Assembly (NCBI GenBank): GCA_963668015.2
Contig: CAXXCR010000038.1
Location: 62,001 to 126,000 of the forward strand
Origin: Ilyobacter_A sp963668015
GTDB lineage: Bacteria; Fusobacteriota; Fusobacteriia; Fusobacteriales; Fusobacteriaceae
Length of the DNA: 64,000 nucleotides
Direction: 5' to 3'
Shown here: one piece after another, positions 1 to 9,177 of the stretch
Layout: each line of letters opens with the position of its first letter
Numbering within the stretch: the first letter of the stretch is position 1
The notes under the pieces: model-generated
The model's database searches: none
Told to the model about the DNA's origin: nothing
The model's input: the letters and a program-made list of their open reading frames with translations, nothing else
Position numbers and translations under genes: made by a program

Positions 1-830
1 GTATAAGAAATTCCTGGTATTGTCATTAGTGGTGTTTTGAGTTTATCGAGTATTTCCTTTATCTTGCTATCTAGAAGTTTGATTTCTTTTTCAACACCTT
101 GTATTAACCTGATAGTTTGTTGGAGTTCAAAAGCTTTTGCGGCATCGCTTACTCCAATGGAATTTTTAGCCAACTCTTTGAGTTCAAGCGCTTTAGCTTT
201 TCCATACTTACCTTTAGAGCTAGATTTAAGTAGGTTGGTCAACTTGGTAAGGTGGCATTTTGCAACCTCAGAGGGAGAAGGTAAAGCTAGTAACAGCGAA
301 TAAGATGAGGACTGGTGAACAGACCATACATTTGTGGAAAGCTCTGGAAAAGTAATGTCGATTAGTCTTGTAAAAGATATTTTAAGTTTAGATTTGTACC
401 CTACAAGACGAAACCTATGGCGTGATAACGATTTAACTTCATCTATAAATTCTGAGTTGTAGCTATAGTTGCTAGGCATGTTGGATAAAAGCATTTGCGC
501 TATAAAAACAGCGTCTACTTTATCAGTTTTAGTTTTTCTCAGGGTGCTTGCTTTTCTGTAGAGATTTGTAGAAAGGGGATTAAAAACAGTGACATCAAGC
601 TTGTTGTCTTTAAGAAATTTTAATAGATTATCACTGTAATGCCCAGTGGCCTCAAGCCCTACTTTTACATTGTTTAAAGTTTCTGAGAAGCCAAAAAGTA
701 TTTCTTTAAATTCCGAGAAACCTTTAGAGGAGTTCGAAAAACTGAAAACATCTTTTAAAATAACACCATCAGAGTTCATGATAAAGCAGTCATGTTTATG
801 CTTTGATACATCGATGCCGACATAGATCAT
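1..830 (-). CDS. IS110-family transposase, 3' part outside window
   Basis: The reverse strand reads without interruption for 276 codons from an ATG at 830 to the window edge, so the C-terminal part, including the expected catalytic Ser region, is missing. The N-terminus has the RuvC-like DEDD signature of IS110 transposases: D7 in GIDVSKHKHD, E60 in GLEATGHY, and D103/D106 in KTDKVDA. The start is set by an AGGTG ribosome-binding site 5-6 bases upstream. Family members are DNA recombinases that excise and insert the element, guided in characterised members by an element-encoded bridge RNA. The gene points away from the adenine deaminase gene. Confidence 0.9.
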   Translation of the reverse strand, partial: MIYVGIDVSKHKHDCFIMNSDGVILKDVFSFSNSSKGFSEFKEILFGFSETLNNVKVGLEATGHYSDNLLKFLKDNKLDVTVFNPLSTNLYRKASTLRKTKTDKVDAVFIAQMLLSNMPSNYSYNSEFIDEVKSLSRHRFRLVGYKSKLKISFTRLIDITFPELSTNVWSVHQSSSYSLLLALPSPSEVAKCHLTKLTNLLKSSSKGKYGKAKALELKELAKNSIGVSDAAKAFELQQTIRLIQGVEKEIKLLDSKIKEILDKLKTPLMTIPGISY

Positions 831-1077
831 AATATCACCTCTTTTAATTATGATTAGACGTTGAGATCCATAAAATCTATGCTAGTGTATCCTTGCTAAA
901 TATAAAGCGTCGTGCGCTATCTAACTAATTAACAATTAAACATAGACCTATGGTTAGAGCCTTAATAAAATAGTCAAAGCTATAGGAGAAAAAACTAATC
1001 CACAGCGTCTATGTAATTATATATTAAAAAACAAATTCCGCTGAAATATAGTTGTTTTTGACTATACTTCAGTATAC
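831..1077 (-). other. Non-coding end of the IS110 element, possible bridge RNA region
   Basis: This stretch has no ORF and lies directly upstream of the transposase start. In the IS110 subgroup the non-coding segment on this side of the gene forms the element end and encodes the bridge RNA. Short hairpins are visible, for example AGCG/CGCT around 906-918 and CATAG/CTATG around 940-952. The outer boundary of the element cannot be fixed from one copy; it must lie before the adenine deaminase ribosome-binding site at 1078. The bridge-RNA assignment is inference from family knowledge. Confidence 0.4.
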
Positions 1078-1088
1078 AAGGAGATATG

Positions 1089-2807
1089 ATGAAAAGTTTT
1101 ATTGAAGTGGCGTCCGGTAGAAAACCGGCTCAACTTGTATTTAAGAATATAGATATAGTAGATGTATTTACTCAGGAGATTTATCGTGGGGATGTAGCTG
1201 TGCAGGACGGATATATAGTGGGAGTGGGTAGCTACTGTGGGAAAACAGAGATAGATGGTACAGGTAAATACATAGCTCCGTCATTTATAGATGCACACAT
1301 GCATATAGAATCTTCACTTGTAAGCCCGGCAGTTTATTCTGATGCAGTTTTGCCCCTTGGAGTGACAACGATTATAGCTGATCCCCATGAAATAGCGAAT
1401 GTGGCTGGAAAAGACGGGATAAAATACATGTTGGAGTCTACAGAAAAAATAGAGTTGGATGCATATATTATGCTGCCGTCTTGTGTTCCGGCTACAAATT
1501 TTGAAAGTTCGGGAGCCATTTTAAATTCGAAAGATTTAGAGGAGTTTTATCTGCATCCAAGAGTTTTGGGTTTGGCAGAGGTTATGAATTATCCGGCTGT
1601 TTTAAACTGTGAAGGAGATATGCTGGACAAAATAAATTTTGCGAAAAAGAACGGGAAACATATAGACGGTCATGGAGCGGGCCTGGGGATACCGGAGATT
1701 AATGCTTATATTGCCGCAGGTGTATCGACGGATCATGAGTGTCAAAACCCGCAGGAGTTAAAAGAGAGGCTTAGAAGAGGGATGTACGTTCTCATGAGGG
1801 AGGGGACAGCCGCAAAGAACATAAGCGAACTTGCAAAAGCTGTTACACCATCAAATAGTAGAAGAGTATGTGTTTGTACAGATGACAAACATATAGACCA
1901 GCTGCTAGAAGAGGGAAGTATAGATAGTATTGTAAGGCTGCTTATAGAGTCAGGAGTACCGGTAACAACTGCATATCAGATGGCCAGTTTGAACAGTGCG
2001 GAATGTTATGGTTTGAGTGAGATAGGCGCCATAGCACCGGGGTATAGAGCAGACTTTATTATAATTTCAGATTTGGAGAAAGTCAGCATTGAAAAGGTAT
2101 TTAAAGGTGGAGAACTTGTAGCAGATAATGGGGTATGTGTCAAGAATTCAAAAGATATATGCAGTATTCCCGAGAAGCTGGTTTCTTCTATGAATTTTGG
2201 TGAAGTTTTAGAAGATGATATACAAATTTACGCCGATGATAAATCTAGGGCTAATATAATTGAGATAAAGCCAAACAGGCTGGAGACAAAACACATTGTG
2301 GGAAAAGTGGAAGTAAGAGATGGGAAATTTCAAATATCCGTTGAAATGGACCAGCTCAAGATGCTCGTAATTGAAAGACACAAGAACACGGGGAGTATAG
2401 GAAAGGGCATAGTGAAGGGGTTTGGATTAAAAAAGGGTGCAATAGCAACAAGTGTGGCACATGATTCGCATAATATAATAGCACTTGGAACAAATGATGA
2501 TGATATAATAGCAGCTATAGAGGAACTCAGGAGGATAGGGGGAGGAATAGCAGTTTCGGTAGGAGGTAAAATAGAAGCATCGTTAGAGCTGGAGATAGGG
2601 GGACTCATAAGTAAAAAGAGTTCGGATAAAGTTGTAGAAGAGCTTGAAAAACTTCATAAAGAGGTCGCTTGCATTATGGGGTGTAGTGATTTTAATCCTT
2701 TTTTAACTCTTTCGTTTATGTCTCTTCCCGTAATACCAGAAATAAAATTAACCGATAAAGGAGTTTTTGATGTCAGGAACTTTTGTTTTATAGATGTAAT
2801 GAGTTAA
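1089..2807 (+). CDS. ade: Adenine deaminase
   Basis: This amidohydrolase converts adenine to hypoxanthine and ammonia in purine salvage. Full-length for the AdeC family at 572 residues. Metal-binding motifs are visible: DAHMHIESS near residue 70, ADPHEIANV near 100, GHGAGLG near 195 and CTDDK near 275. The C-terminal family domain is present to the end. Two consecutive ATGs occur; the second at 1089 is preferred because AAGGAG (1078-1083) is then five bases upstream rather than two. The gene stands alone and faces asd across a shared palindromic terminator. The IS110 end sits just upstream and may have replaced its native promoter. Confidence 0.95.
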   Translation: MKSFIEVASGRKPAQLVFKNIDIVDVFTQEIYRGDVAVQDGYIVGVGSYCGKTEIDGTGKYIAPSFIDAHMHIESSLVSPAVYSDAVLPLGVTTIIADPHEIANVAGKDGIKYMLESTEKIELDAYIMLPSCVPATNFESSGAILNSKDLEEFYLHPRVLGLAEVMNYPAVLNCEGDMLDKINFAKKNGKHIDGHGAGLGIPEINAYIAAGVSTDHECQNPQELKERLRRGMYVLMREGTAAKNISELAKAVTPSNSRRVCVCTDDKHIDQLLEEGSIDSIVRLLIESGVPVTTAYQMASLNSAECYGLSEIGAIAPGYRADFIIISDLEKVSIEKVFKGGELVADNGVCVKNSKDICSIPEKLVSSMNFGEVLEDDIQIYADDKSRANIIEIKPNRLETKHIVGKVEVRDGKFQISVEMDQLKMLVIERHKNTGSIGKGIVKGFGLKKGAIATSVAHDSHNIIALGTNDDDIIAAIEELRRIGGGIAVSVGGKIEASLELEIGGLISKKSSDKVVEELEKLHKEVACIMGCSDFNPFLTLSFMSLPVIPEIKLTDKGVFDVRNFCFIDVMS

Positions 2808-2830
2808 AATTATATTATCTAAAATATAAA

Positions 2831-2854
2831 AATGGCAGCTAATTAGCTGCCATT
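2831..2854. terminator. Palindromic terminator between ade and asd
   Basis: A perfect 24-base palindrome built on AATGGCAGCTAA lies between two convergent stop codons. On the minus strand it is followed by a T-rich run, so it should mainly terminate the hom-lysC-asd transcript; the plus-strand side has few T residues. Confidence 0.75.
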
Positions 2855-2866
2855 AAGTCTATATTA

Positions 2867-3877
2867 TTAAGCTTCTTTTTTAGCTAAAAGTTCTGCAATT
2901 TGAACAGCATTTAAAGCAGCGCCTTTTAAAACCTGGTCTGCTACTACCCATAGAGACAGACCATTATCAAAAGCAAGATCTTTTCTTATCCTTCCAACAT
3001 ATGTGTCATATTTACCTGCTACATCTTTAGGCATAGGATATTCGTTCTCTGCTAGATTATCTTTAACTATCACACCTTCTGAATTAGCTAAAAGTTCTTT
3101 AACTTCTGCCACATCAAACTCTTTTTCAAGTTCAAGAGTTATAGATTCCGAGTGAGCTCTTAGTACAGGAACCCTAACAGTTGTAGCTGTAATTCTTATA
3201 GCATCATCGTGGAAAATTTTGTGAGTCTCATTTATCATTTTCATTTCTTCTTTAGAGTAGTCGTTTTCTAAGAATACATCAATGTGAGGAATAACATTGA
3301 AAAGAAGTTGATGAGCAAATGCAGAAACTTCAAGGTCTTTCCCTTCAACAAATTGTTTTGCTTGTGATAACAGTTCATCCATACCTTTAGCACCTGCACC
3401 TGAAGCAGCTTGGTAAGTTGAAACAATTAGTTTTTTGATTCCGTATTTTTTATAGATAGGATAAAGTGCAACACACATCTGAATAGTAGAGCAATTCGGG
3501 TTTGCAATTATACCCTTATGTTTAAATGCATCTTCTGGATTTACTTCAGGAACCACAAGAGGAACTTCCGGATCCATTCTAAATGCACTACTGTTGTCAA
3601 TTACCACAACACCGTTTTCGGCAGCTATAGGCGCGAATTTTTTAGTTATTCCTGCACCAGCAGAGAAGATAGCAATGTCAATACCTTTATGAAACTCTTC
3701 TGTAAGCTCTTTTATTACTAAGTCTTCGCCTTTGAATTTAAGAGTTTTTCCTGCAGATCTTGCAGAAGCAAAAAGGTGAAGTTCTTTTAATGGGAAATCT
3801 CTATCTTCTAAAACTTTTAAAACTTCTACCCCAACAGCACCTGTAGCACCGACAACGGCTACGTTATATTTTTTCAT
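2867..3877 (-). CDS. asd: Aspartate-semialdehyde dehydrogenase
   Basis: Reduces aspartyl phosphate to aspartate semialdehyde with NADPH, the shared step to lysine/diaminopimelate, threonine and methionine. 336 residues, normal length. The N-terminal nucleotide-binding motif VVGATGAVG is at residues 8-16 and the catalytic Cys is C129 in NPNCSTIQ. It is the last gene of hom-lysC-asd, 18 bases after lysC, with a GGGGGAG ribosome-binding site 8 bases before ATG. The N-terminal SAR motif and the AGAKGM segment fit the bacterial Asd group. Confidence 0.96.
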   Translation of the reverse strand: MKKYNVAVVGATGAVGVEVLKVLEDRDFPLKELHLFASARSAGKTLKFKGEDLVIKELTEEFHKGIDIAIFSAGAGITKKFAPIAAENGVVVIDNSSAFRMDPEVPLVVPEVNPEDAFKHKGIIANPNCSTIQMCVALYPIYKKYGIKKLIVSTYQAASGAGAKGMDELLSQAKQFVEGKDLEVSAFAHQLLFNVIPHIDVFLENDYSKEEMKMINETHKIFHDDAIRITATTVRVPVLRAHSESITLELEKEFDVAEVKELLANSEGVIVKDNLAENEYPMPKDVAGKYDTYVGRIRKDLAFDNGLSLWVVADQVLKGAALNAVQIAELLAKKEA

Positions 3878-3895
3878 AATATTTTCTCCCCCGTA

Positions 3896-5098
3896 TCATA
3901 GATTAAATTTTTTATGTAAAGCCTTTATGGCTTTTTCTAACGATTTTTTATCAATTATGCAAGTAATTGTTATCTCTGAACAAGAGATTATATGGATATT
4001 TATCCCCTCTTCAGCGAGAGTTTCAAAAACACTCGCTACAACTCCAGGATTGGATTTGATACCAAAGCCGACAAGCGAAACTTTTGCAATATCCCTCTCA
4101 ATTACTATAGATTCTGCACCAATTTTTTCCTTGGAAGTTTCAAGTACTTTTTCAGCTTCCTCGAGATCGGAAAGTTTTATTATAAAAGATAAGGTTTGAA
4201 AGCCGGTCTTTTCTAAATTATGACTAATCAAATCTATGCTTATATTATGCTTCGCCATCTCTCTAAATATATGTGCAGCAATACCAACCTTGTCTGGAAC
4301 ATTAGATACAATAATTTTAGCTTCAGACTGTGAGTGAGCAAGCCCTTTTACTAAACAATTTTCCATATGTCCCCCTTTAACAATAGTTCCTTTTGCATCT
4401 GAAAATGAAGAACGCAGGTGGACTTTCAAATCATGCTTGGCAGCTAGCTCTACAGACCTGCTATGTAGCACCTTAGCCCCTGAAGAGGCCAACTCAAGCA
4501 TCTCTTCGTATGAGATTTCCTGTATCTTTTTAGCATCTTCTACAAGCCTCGGATCAGCAGAATACACCCCGTCTACATCGGTGTATATTTCCACTTCATC
4601 GGCATTTAATGCCACCCCTAACGCTACTCCTGTAGTATCGGAACCGCCTCTTCCCAAAGTGGTTATATCGAAGTTTTCAGTAATTCCCTGGAAACCAGCC
4701 ACTACTACAATATGTCCAGTTTCAAGTTTTTCGCGTATTTTATCTGTGCTTATAGACCGTATCCTTGCCTTGGTGTGAGAGTTATCAGTGAGTATTCCAA
4801 CCTGTGCAGCAGTAAAAGATATAGCATCCTCTCCTAACTGGTGAATAGCCATAGTAAGAAGTGATATGGATATCTGCTCTCCAGTTACAAGAAGCATATC
4901 AAGTTCCCTTTTGTTAGGTGTGTCTGATAATTCCCGGGCACGCTTTGTAAGGTCATCGGTCATGCCAGCAGGGGCAGACAGGACAACCACCACATCATTA
5001 CCTGCTTTTTTCGTGTCCACAACCCTTTTGGCAACAGCCTTAAGTCTGTCAGAATTTGCAACGGAGGTTCCTCCATATTTCTGTACTACTAATCCCAT
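3896..5098 (-). CDS. lysC: Aspartokinase
   Basis: Phosphorylates aspartate, the first step of the aspartate family pathway. 400 residues. The kinase domain starts with VQKYGGTSVA, and FQGITENFDITTLGRGGSD is the substrate loop. The C-terminal third carries two ACT-type segments (LAHSQSEAKIIVSNVPDKVG and KVSLVGFGIKSNPGV), which in the family bind feedback inhibitors. A TTG at 5101 would extend it by one residue, but the ATG at 5098 sits six bases from AGGAGG and is preferred. It lies 18 bases after hom and 18 before asd. It is monofunctional, so Hom is a separate protein. Confidence 0.96.
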   Translation of the reverse strand: MGLVVQKYGGTSVANSDRLKAVAKRVVDTKKAGNDVVVVLSAPAGMTDDLTKRARELSDTPNKRELDMLLVTGEQISISLLTMAIHQLGEDAISFTAAQVGILTDNSHTKARIRSISTDKIREKLETGHIVVVAGFQGITENFDITTLGRGGSDTTGVALGVALNADEVEIYTDVDGVYSADPRLVEDAKKIQEISYEEMLELASSGAKVLHSRSVELAAKHDLKVHLRSSFSDAKGTIVKGGHMENCLVKGLAHSQSEAKIIVSNVPDKVGIAAHIFREMAKHNISIDLISHNLEKTGFQTLSFIIKLSDLEEAEKVLETSKEKIGAESIVIERDIAKVSLVGFGIKSNPGVVASVFETLAEEGINIHIISCSEITITCIIDKKSLEKAIKALHKKFNL

Positions 5099-5119
5099 CA
5101 ACAGCCTCCTGAGCTATGT

Positions 5120-6331
5120 TTAGTTGATATGAAGAGAAAGGTACTCGAATTTCTCAAGATGAGATAGAAGTTCTTTCTCTTTAACAGCTTCAGTCAAGAT
5201 TATTATATAGCCGTCTTTTTTGATGAAGTGCTCAACTTCGATTCCCGCATCCTTTATCTCTTCGCAAAGGTGTATGTCGGCACCTTCAACTCTTAAATAG
5301 AATTTAGACACAATGTCGTCAGCAGAGACTACATCGATAGGTTTTTCTATATTATAGTAGAAGTCACCTTCGTATTTACTTCTTATGCATGCCTTAACTA
5401 TGTCTGCAACGACAGCAGATGCTGTGGCATCCATACCGGCACCCTTACCGTAGAAAAGAGTTTTACCTACATAGTCTCCTTCAACCTCGATTGCGTTGAA
5501 TACACCGTTTACATTTGCAAGCTGTTCACTCTTTTCTAATAGAGTAGGCATAACAGATACCTCTATTTTATCACAGGCCTGTTTAGCAGATGCGATAAGC
5601 TTGATTATATATCCAAGCTCGTCAGCCGCCTGAATATCTTCTGGTTTTATCTTAGTTATTCCGCTAATGGAAACTTTATCAAAATCTACACACCCACCGT
5701 AAGCAATAGACGCAAGTATAGTTATTTTGTGAGCTGTATCGATACCCTCTATGTCATATGTAGGGTCAGCTTCTGCATATCCTTTTTCCATTGCAACTTT
5801 TAATACGTCGTCAAAACTAAGTCCTTTTTGAGTCATCTCAGTAAGGATATAGTTTGCGGTACCGTTTATGATACCTTTGATGCTTTGAACGTTGTTCGCT
5901 ACAAGGCTTTCTTGAAGTGGAATTATAATTGGTATACCTCCGCCAACACTCGCCTCGTAATAAACATTGGTATCAGTTTCCTTTGCTTTTTTGAATATCT
6001 CTTTTGAATGTTTTGCAATTAAAGCTTTGTTTGCTGTTACAACACTTTTACCGTTTTCAAGAGCTTCTAAAAGTATTTTCTTTGCAATTGTCTCTCCACC
6101 TATAAGTTCTACAACAACGTCAATCTCATCATCTTCAATAATTTTTTTATAGTCGTCGATTAGTATACTTCTGTCGAAATCAAAAGAAAACTTTTTGTTT
6201 AAGTCTAAATCGCATGCATACTTAACCTCTATATCAGCACTCGCTTTTTGAGAAATTTTCTTAGCTTCGTTTAATAATATTTTTAAGGTACCTTCGCCTA
6301 CTGTACCAAGTCCTACAATTCCTATTTTCAA
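5120..6331 (-). CDS. hom: Homoserine dehydrogenase
   Basis: Reduces aspartate semialdehyde to homoserine, the branch to threonine and methionine. The NAD(P)-binding motif GIVGLGTVGEG is at the N-terminus, the catalytic-domain segment ANKALIAKH near residue 100, GIINGTANYILTEM and EADPTYDIEGIDTAHK follow, and the last 80 residues form an ACT-like regulatory domain. The start is a TTG at 6331 giving MKIGIVG, which matches the family N-terminus and has AGGGG about eight bases upstream; upstream TTG (6352) or GTG (6340) would add unsupported residues. First gene of hom-lysC-asd, behind a promoter and a leader terminator. Confidence 0.94.
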   Translation of the reverse strand: MKIGIVGLGTVGEGTLKILLNEAKKISQKASADIEVKYACDLDLNKKFSFDFDRSILIDDYKKIIEDDEIDVVVELIGGETIAKKILLEALENGKSVVTANKALIAKHSKEIFKKAKETDTNVYYEASVGGGIPIIIPLQESLVANNVQSIKGIINGTANYILTEMTQKGLSFDDVLKVAMEKGYAEADPTYDIEGIDTAHKITILASIAYGGCVDFDKVSISGITKIKPEDIQAADELGYIIKLIASAKQACDKIEVSVMPTLLEKSEQLANVNGVFNAIEVEGDYVGKTLFYGKGAGMDATASAVVADIVKACIRSKYEGDFYYNIEKPIDVVSADDIVSKFYLRVEGADIHLCEEIKDAGIEVEHFIKKDGYIIILTEAVKEKELLSHLEKFEYLSLHIN

Positions 6332-6446
6332 AATGTTCACCCCTATTCGCAATTAAATGTCTCTAATTTTTAGCACAACATTATTAAATTATTAATACTT
6401 AAAAATAAAAAAAAATTAATAAAAGCTTAATTTTTATATAAAAAAA

Positions 6447-6471
6447 GGGTCTTTTTTAGTGCAAAAGACCC
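6447..6471 (-). terminator. Leader terminator / candidate attenuator upstream of hom
   Basis: A 9-bp perfect stem, GGGTCTTTT/AAAAGACCC with a 7-base loop, is followed on the minus strand by a run of seven T. It lies between the promoter at 6571-6599 and hom, so it is inside the hom leader transcript. It could also terminate read-through from the GH15 gene. Confidence 0.7.
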
Positions 6472-6570
6472 ATCATAAACATGTCAAATATAAAAACGTA
6501 CCTCATACTATGCAGTGTTTACATAAGGAATATTTTTAACAAGTTAAAATTTAAATACTACATTAAATTA

Positions 6571-6599
6571 ATACTAACACAAGCCATATCTATTGTCAA
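6571..6599 (-). promoter_or_regulatory. Sigma-70-type promoter for hom-lysC-asd
   Basis: TTGACA at 6599-6594, a 17-base spacer, and TAGTAT at 6576-6571 on the minus strand. Transcription would start near 6564, leaving a leader of about 230 bases before the hom start, with a terminator-like hairpin in the middle. Confidence 0.65.
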
Positions 6600-6617
6600 T
6601 GAAATTTAAAAAAAGCA

Positions 6618-8589
6618 TTATGACATCTTAATTGTTTTGAAATTTTTGTATTTTTCCAGATATGCTAAAGTTACATGTATGAAAGTAGCATGACTCCAGG
6701 TTAGTGGCGATACGGAAAGAGGAACATTTGTAAATGGGTTCACCTGTTCTGCAAGTACGCCACTTTCAAGAGCATGGTCACTTACCCACTTCATCAGATC
6801 CATTGCTTTACTCAAATCAGATTCAGAGTCTGAGCTTTCTATATAGTAAAGTGCCAGCCATAGGGTTGTGACAAACCAAGGGTTGCCGGGGATCTCATTG
6901 CTAACTCTGTAGTAAGGGTCATTTTCATATCTGGCAAGTCCGCCGACCTCTGTTTGGCACCATAGTTTTTCACGGATCTGCTCCATTGTACTTTTTACTT
7001 TCTCATCTTTTGCTTTGTATGGGCCGAAGGCGAAAAGGGCATACAAACTGGCATCAAGTGTATCGTCTATAATTATGTCTCCTTCACTGCTGAAATTTAC
7101 CATCCTTGCAAAACGATTTTTATCGTTCAAATACATGTATTTTTCCATAGAAATTTTAATTTCCATAGCTCCATTTTTATATTTTTCCCCAAGATCGATC
7201 TCGCCAAATGCTGCTGCAAATCTGGAAGCACTCATAAGAGCCCCGTAAACTGAGCACACAGTAAAGGTGTGTATTCCAAGCCTCTCCTCCCACAGGTCAT
7301 AGCTTGGAAGAGGAAGCTTCGTTTTTTCATCTCTGAAATCCAGCAAAAAGTCTGCCACTTTCTTTATAAAGCATTTGTAGATTGGCTTTATGAATTCTAT
7401 ATCTCTGTAGATGTCGAAGTGGTGCCAAAGCGCCCACAGAACAAGAGCAGATTCATCCTCCTGTATAGGGAGCTGCAACTTGCCGTTATTTAGCCACGGA
7501 TGCCATGAACTACCCACATTTTTCGAGGGGGGTGTATTTATGCAGGAGGTATCCTTCATTTTCCAATACCTCGTTGCAGAAATTATAAAATCTCCCGGCA
7601 AGCATTATATAACCTGCCAGATCCAACGAATGCGCCACCAGGGCTCCGTCCCTTGGCCAAATATAGCTGTAGGTGTCTCTGTTGTACTGCATGACATCTG
7701 AGTCGTTTGCCGCCAGTATCCCGCCGCTGTTGTCTATTTGGGTCCTAAGTATTAGAAGGCTTTTCTTATACAGAAAGGCTATTTTTTCAGGAAGTATTCC
7801 CAATTCCAAATCCTCTTTATTGCACCATAGTTTCCAGTAGTTTTTAGTCCTTATAAGCAGTTGTTCAGGGGTTTTTTCGAGTATGAGGTGGTTCAGTTGG
7901 CAGGCTTCGTTATAATTTTTGCCTACACTTATCCAGTAGTAAAGTGTCTCAGATGAGTTCTCGTCAACGTTTACATTCAGGCCTATGACGGAATCCACAG
8001 AACCCTGTTCAATAGCGTTACAGCCCAACACACCATCTTCAGCGTCCTTCCAGGTGCCCTCAAGCCCCTGCTTTCCTTTGCTGCCTATTGCGTAATAATC
8101 CAAACCATATCTGCCGTTGTAAAATCCGTTTATTAAGAAGTATCTGTCGCCTTTATAATGCACAAGGACCTCTTCATTTGGCCTGTATACAGCTGTATCT
8201 CCTATCTCATTTCCCTTTATATCGAAATCATGGCACAGAAAGATCCTCAAATCCCTCTTTCTACTGTCCAAATTATGCGCTACGATTTTTTTTATGTATA
8301 TATTTTCGTGAAAATCAACAAGGTCGTTTACGCACAAACGTATTTTTAGATCCTGATTAATCAACTCCACATCAGTGACCATAGTTTCATCTAGATATCT
8401 CATTTTAATATCCCAGGATTCCTCATCTATCCAGGAAAACTTTCTATCAATCCAAACTCCTATTTTAAAAGGATTTCCACTGGTATGGTTTTCTTCACCC
8501 ACATAGGGGAAGAAAAATTCCCTTATACGATAATTTTTGTCAAAGGCCACTAACAGACTACCGTTGCTCACAGGGATATCTCTAGGCAT
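6618..8589 (-). pseudogene. GH15 glucoamylase-like glycoside hydrolase, frameshifted
   Basis: Two overlapping reading frames together make one protein of about 650 residues: an N-terminal all-beta domain followed by an (alpha/alpha)6 barrel. YIWPRDGALVAHSLDL is the substrate-binding segment and QEDESALVLWAL carries the candidate general acid; the C-terminus holds SPLTWSHATF. In many GH15 enzymes the residue after WSHA is the catalytic Glu; here it is Thr, and I cannot judge the effect. The frame changes at a run of six G (plus strand, 7527-7532); one base fewer restores continuity into GSSWHPW. ATG at 8589 follows GGAGGTGG. Likely role: starch, glycogen or trehalose breakdown in the cytoplasm (no signal peptide). 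Confidence 0.8.
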
Positions 8590-8690
8590 AATCCACCTCC
8601 ATATTATTCATAAGATTAAAAATTTGTTTTAATATAAAGTTGTGAAGTGTATTAGATTGAGCAATTAAATTTATCATCTAAGTTTAGGGA

Positions 8691-8955
8691 ATAAATTACT
8701 AAATTTACCTAAAAGATTTTTTGGCCACAGAGTTTCACAGGGGTTTAAAACAAGAGCTGCACAGAGAAGATCCCAGTTCAGTTTATAGATTATAGAGAAC
8801 AGTAATATATTTTAACTATTCTCTATTCATTATTAGCTACTAACTGATTTATTTCCTCTGTGCCACTCTGTGACCCAGGTTTTTTATTTTAATTTATGTC
8901 TATTTGTGCGATTCGTGGCCAAAAAAGGTTTTTGTGTACTTGTAAGAAATTCAAT
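8691..8955 (+). repeat. Modular intergenic repeat, copy A
   Basis: This copy occupies most of the 588-base gap 8590-9177, which has no gene. It begins with ATAAATTACT, passes through TTTTTTGGCCACAGAG and TTCACAGGG boxes, and ends with CGATTCGTGGCCAAAAAA and AAGAAATTCAAT. Related copies occur at 10477-10756 (same orientation), 26031-26221 and 34835-35020 (both inverted). CACAGAG/CTCTGTG motifs recur within each copy, giving many possible pairings. The rest of the gap is AT-rich with nothing recognisable. Confidence 0.75.
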
Positions 8956-9101
8956 TTTTAAAAAATATTAACCAGTAGTTTAAATTTTCACTTAAAAATT
9001 TTTTTTCCTCTTTGAGATATATGCAATTTCCTAGAGTAGTCTAAGAGAGCTTGTAGGATAAGATTGAAGGGTTGGGTTTGTTTATTTGTTCGTAAAATGG
9101 C

Positions 9102-9126
9102 AAAGGTGCCTATAGTAGGCACCTTT
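9102..9126 (-). terminator. Terminator after the glycosyltransferase gene
   Basis: A 9-bp stem, AAAGGTGCC/GGCACCTTT with a 7-base loop, lies about 50 bases downstream of the glycosyltransferase stop. The following T tract on the minus strand is short, so efficiency is uncertain. Confidence 0.5.
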
Positions 9127-9177
9127 TAGGTCCAAGTATGAGATGAAATTGTAGAATATTTTTATGTGTAGTTCAAG

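Noticed and set aside
37..303. Forward 88-codon open frame
   Set aside because: It is antisense to the IS110 transposase, has no ribosome site and no family resemblance.
3518..3721. Forward open frames within asd, lysC and hom
   Set aside because: They are antisense shadows of well-conserved reverse-strand genes.
6471..6617. T-box or lysine riboswitch in the hom leader
   Set aside because: No T-box core (GGTGGNACCGCG-like) or lysine-riboswitch conserved boxes are visible, and the leader before the terminator is too short for the latter.
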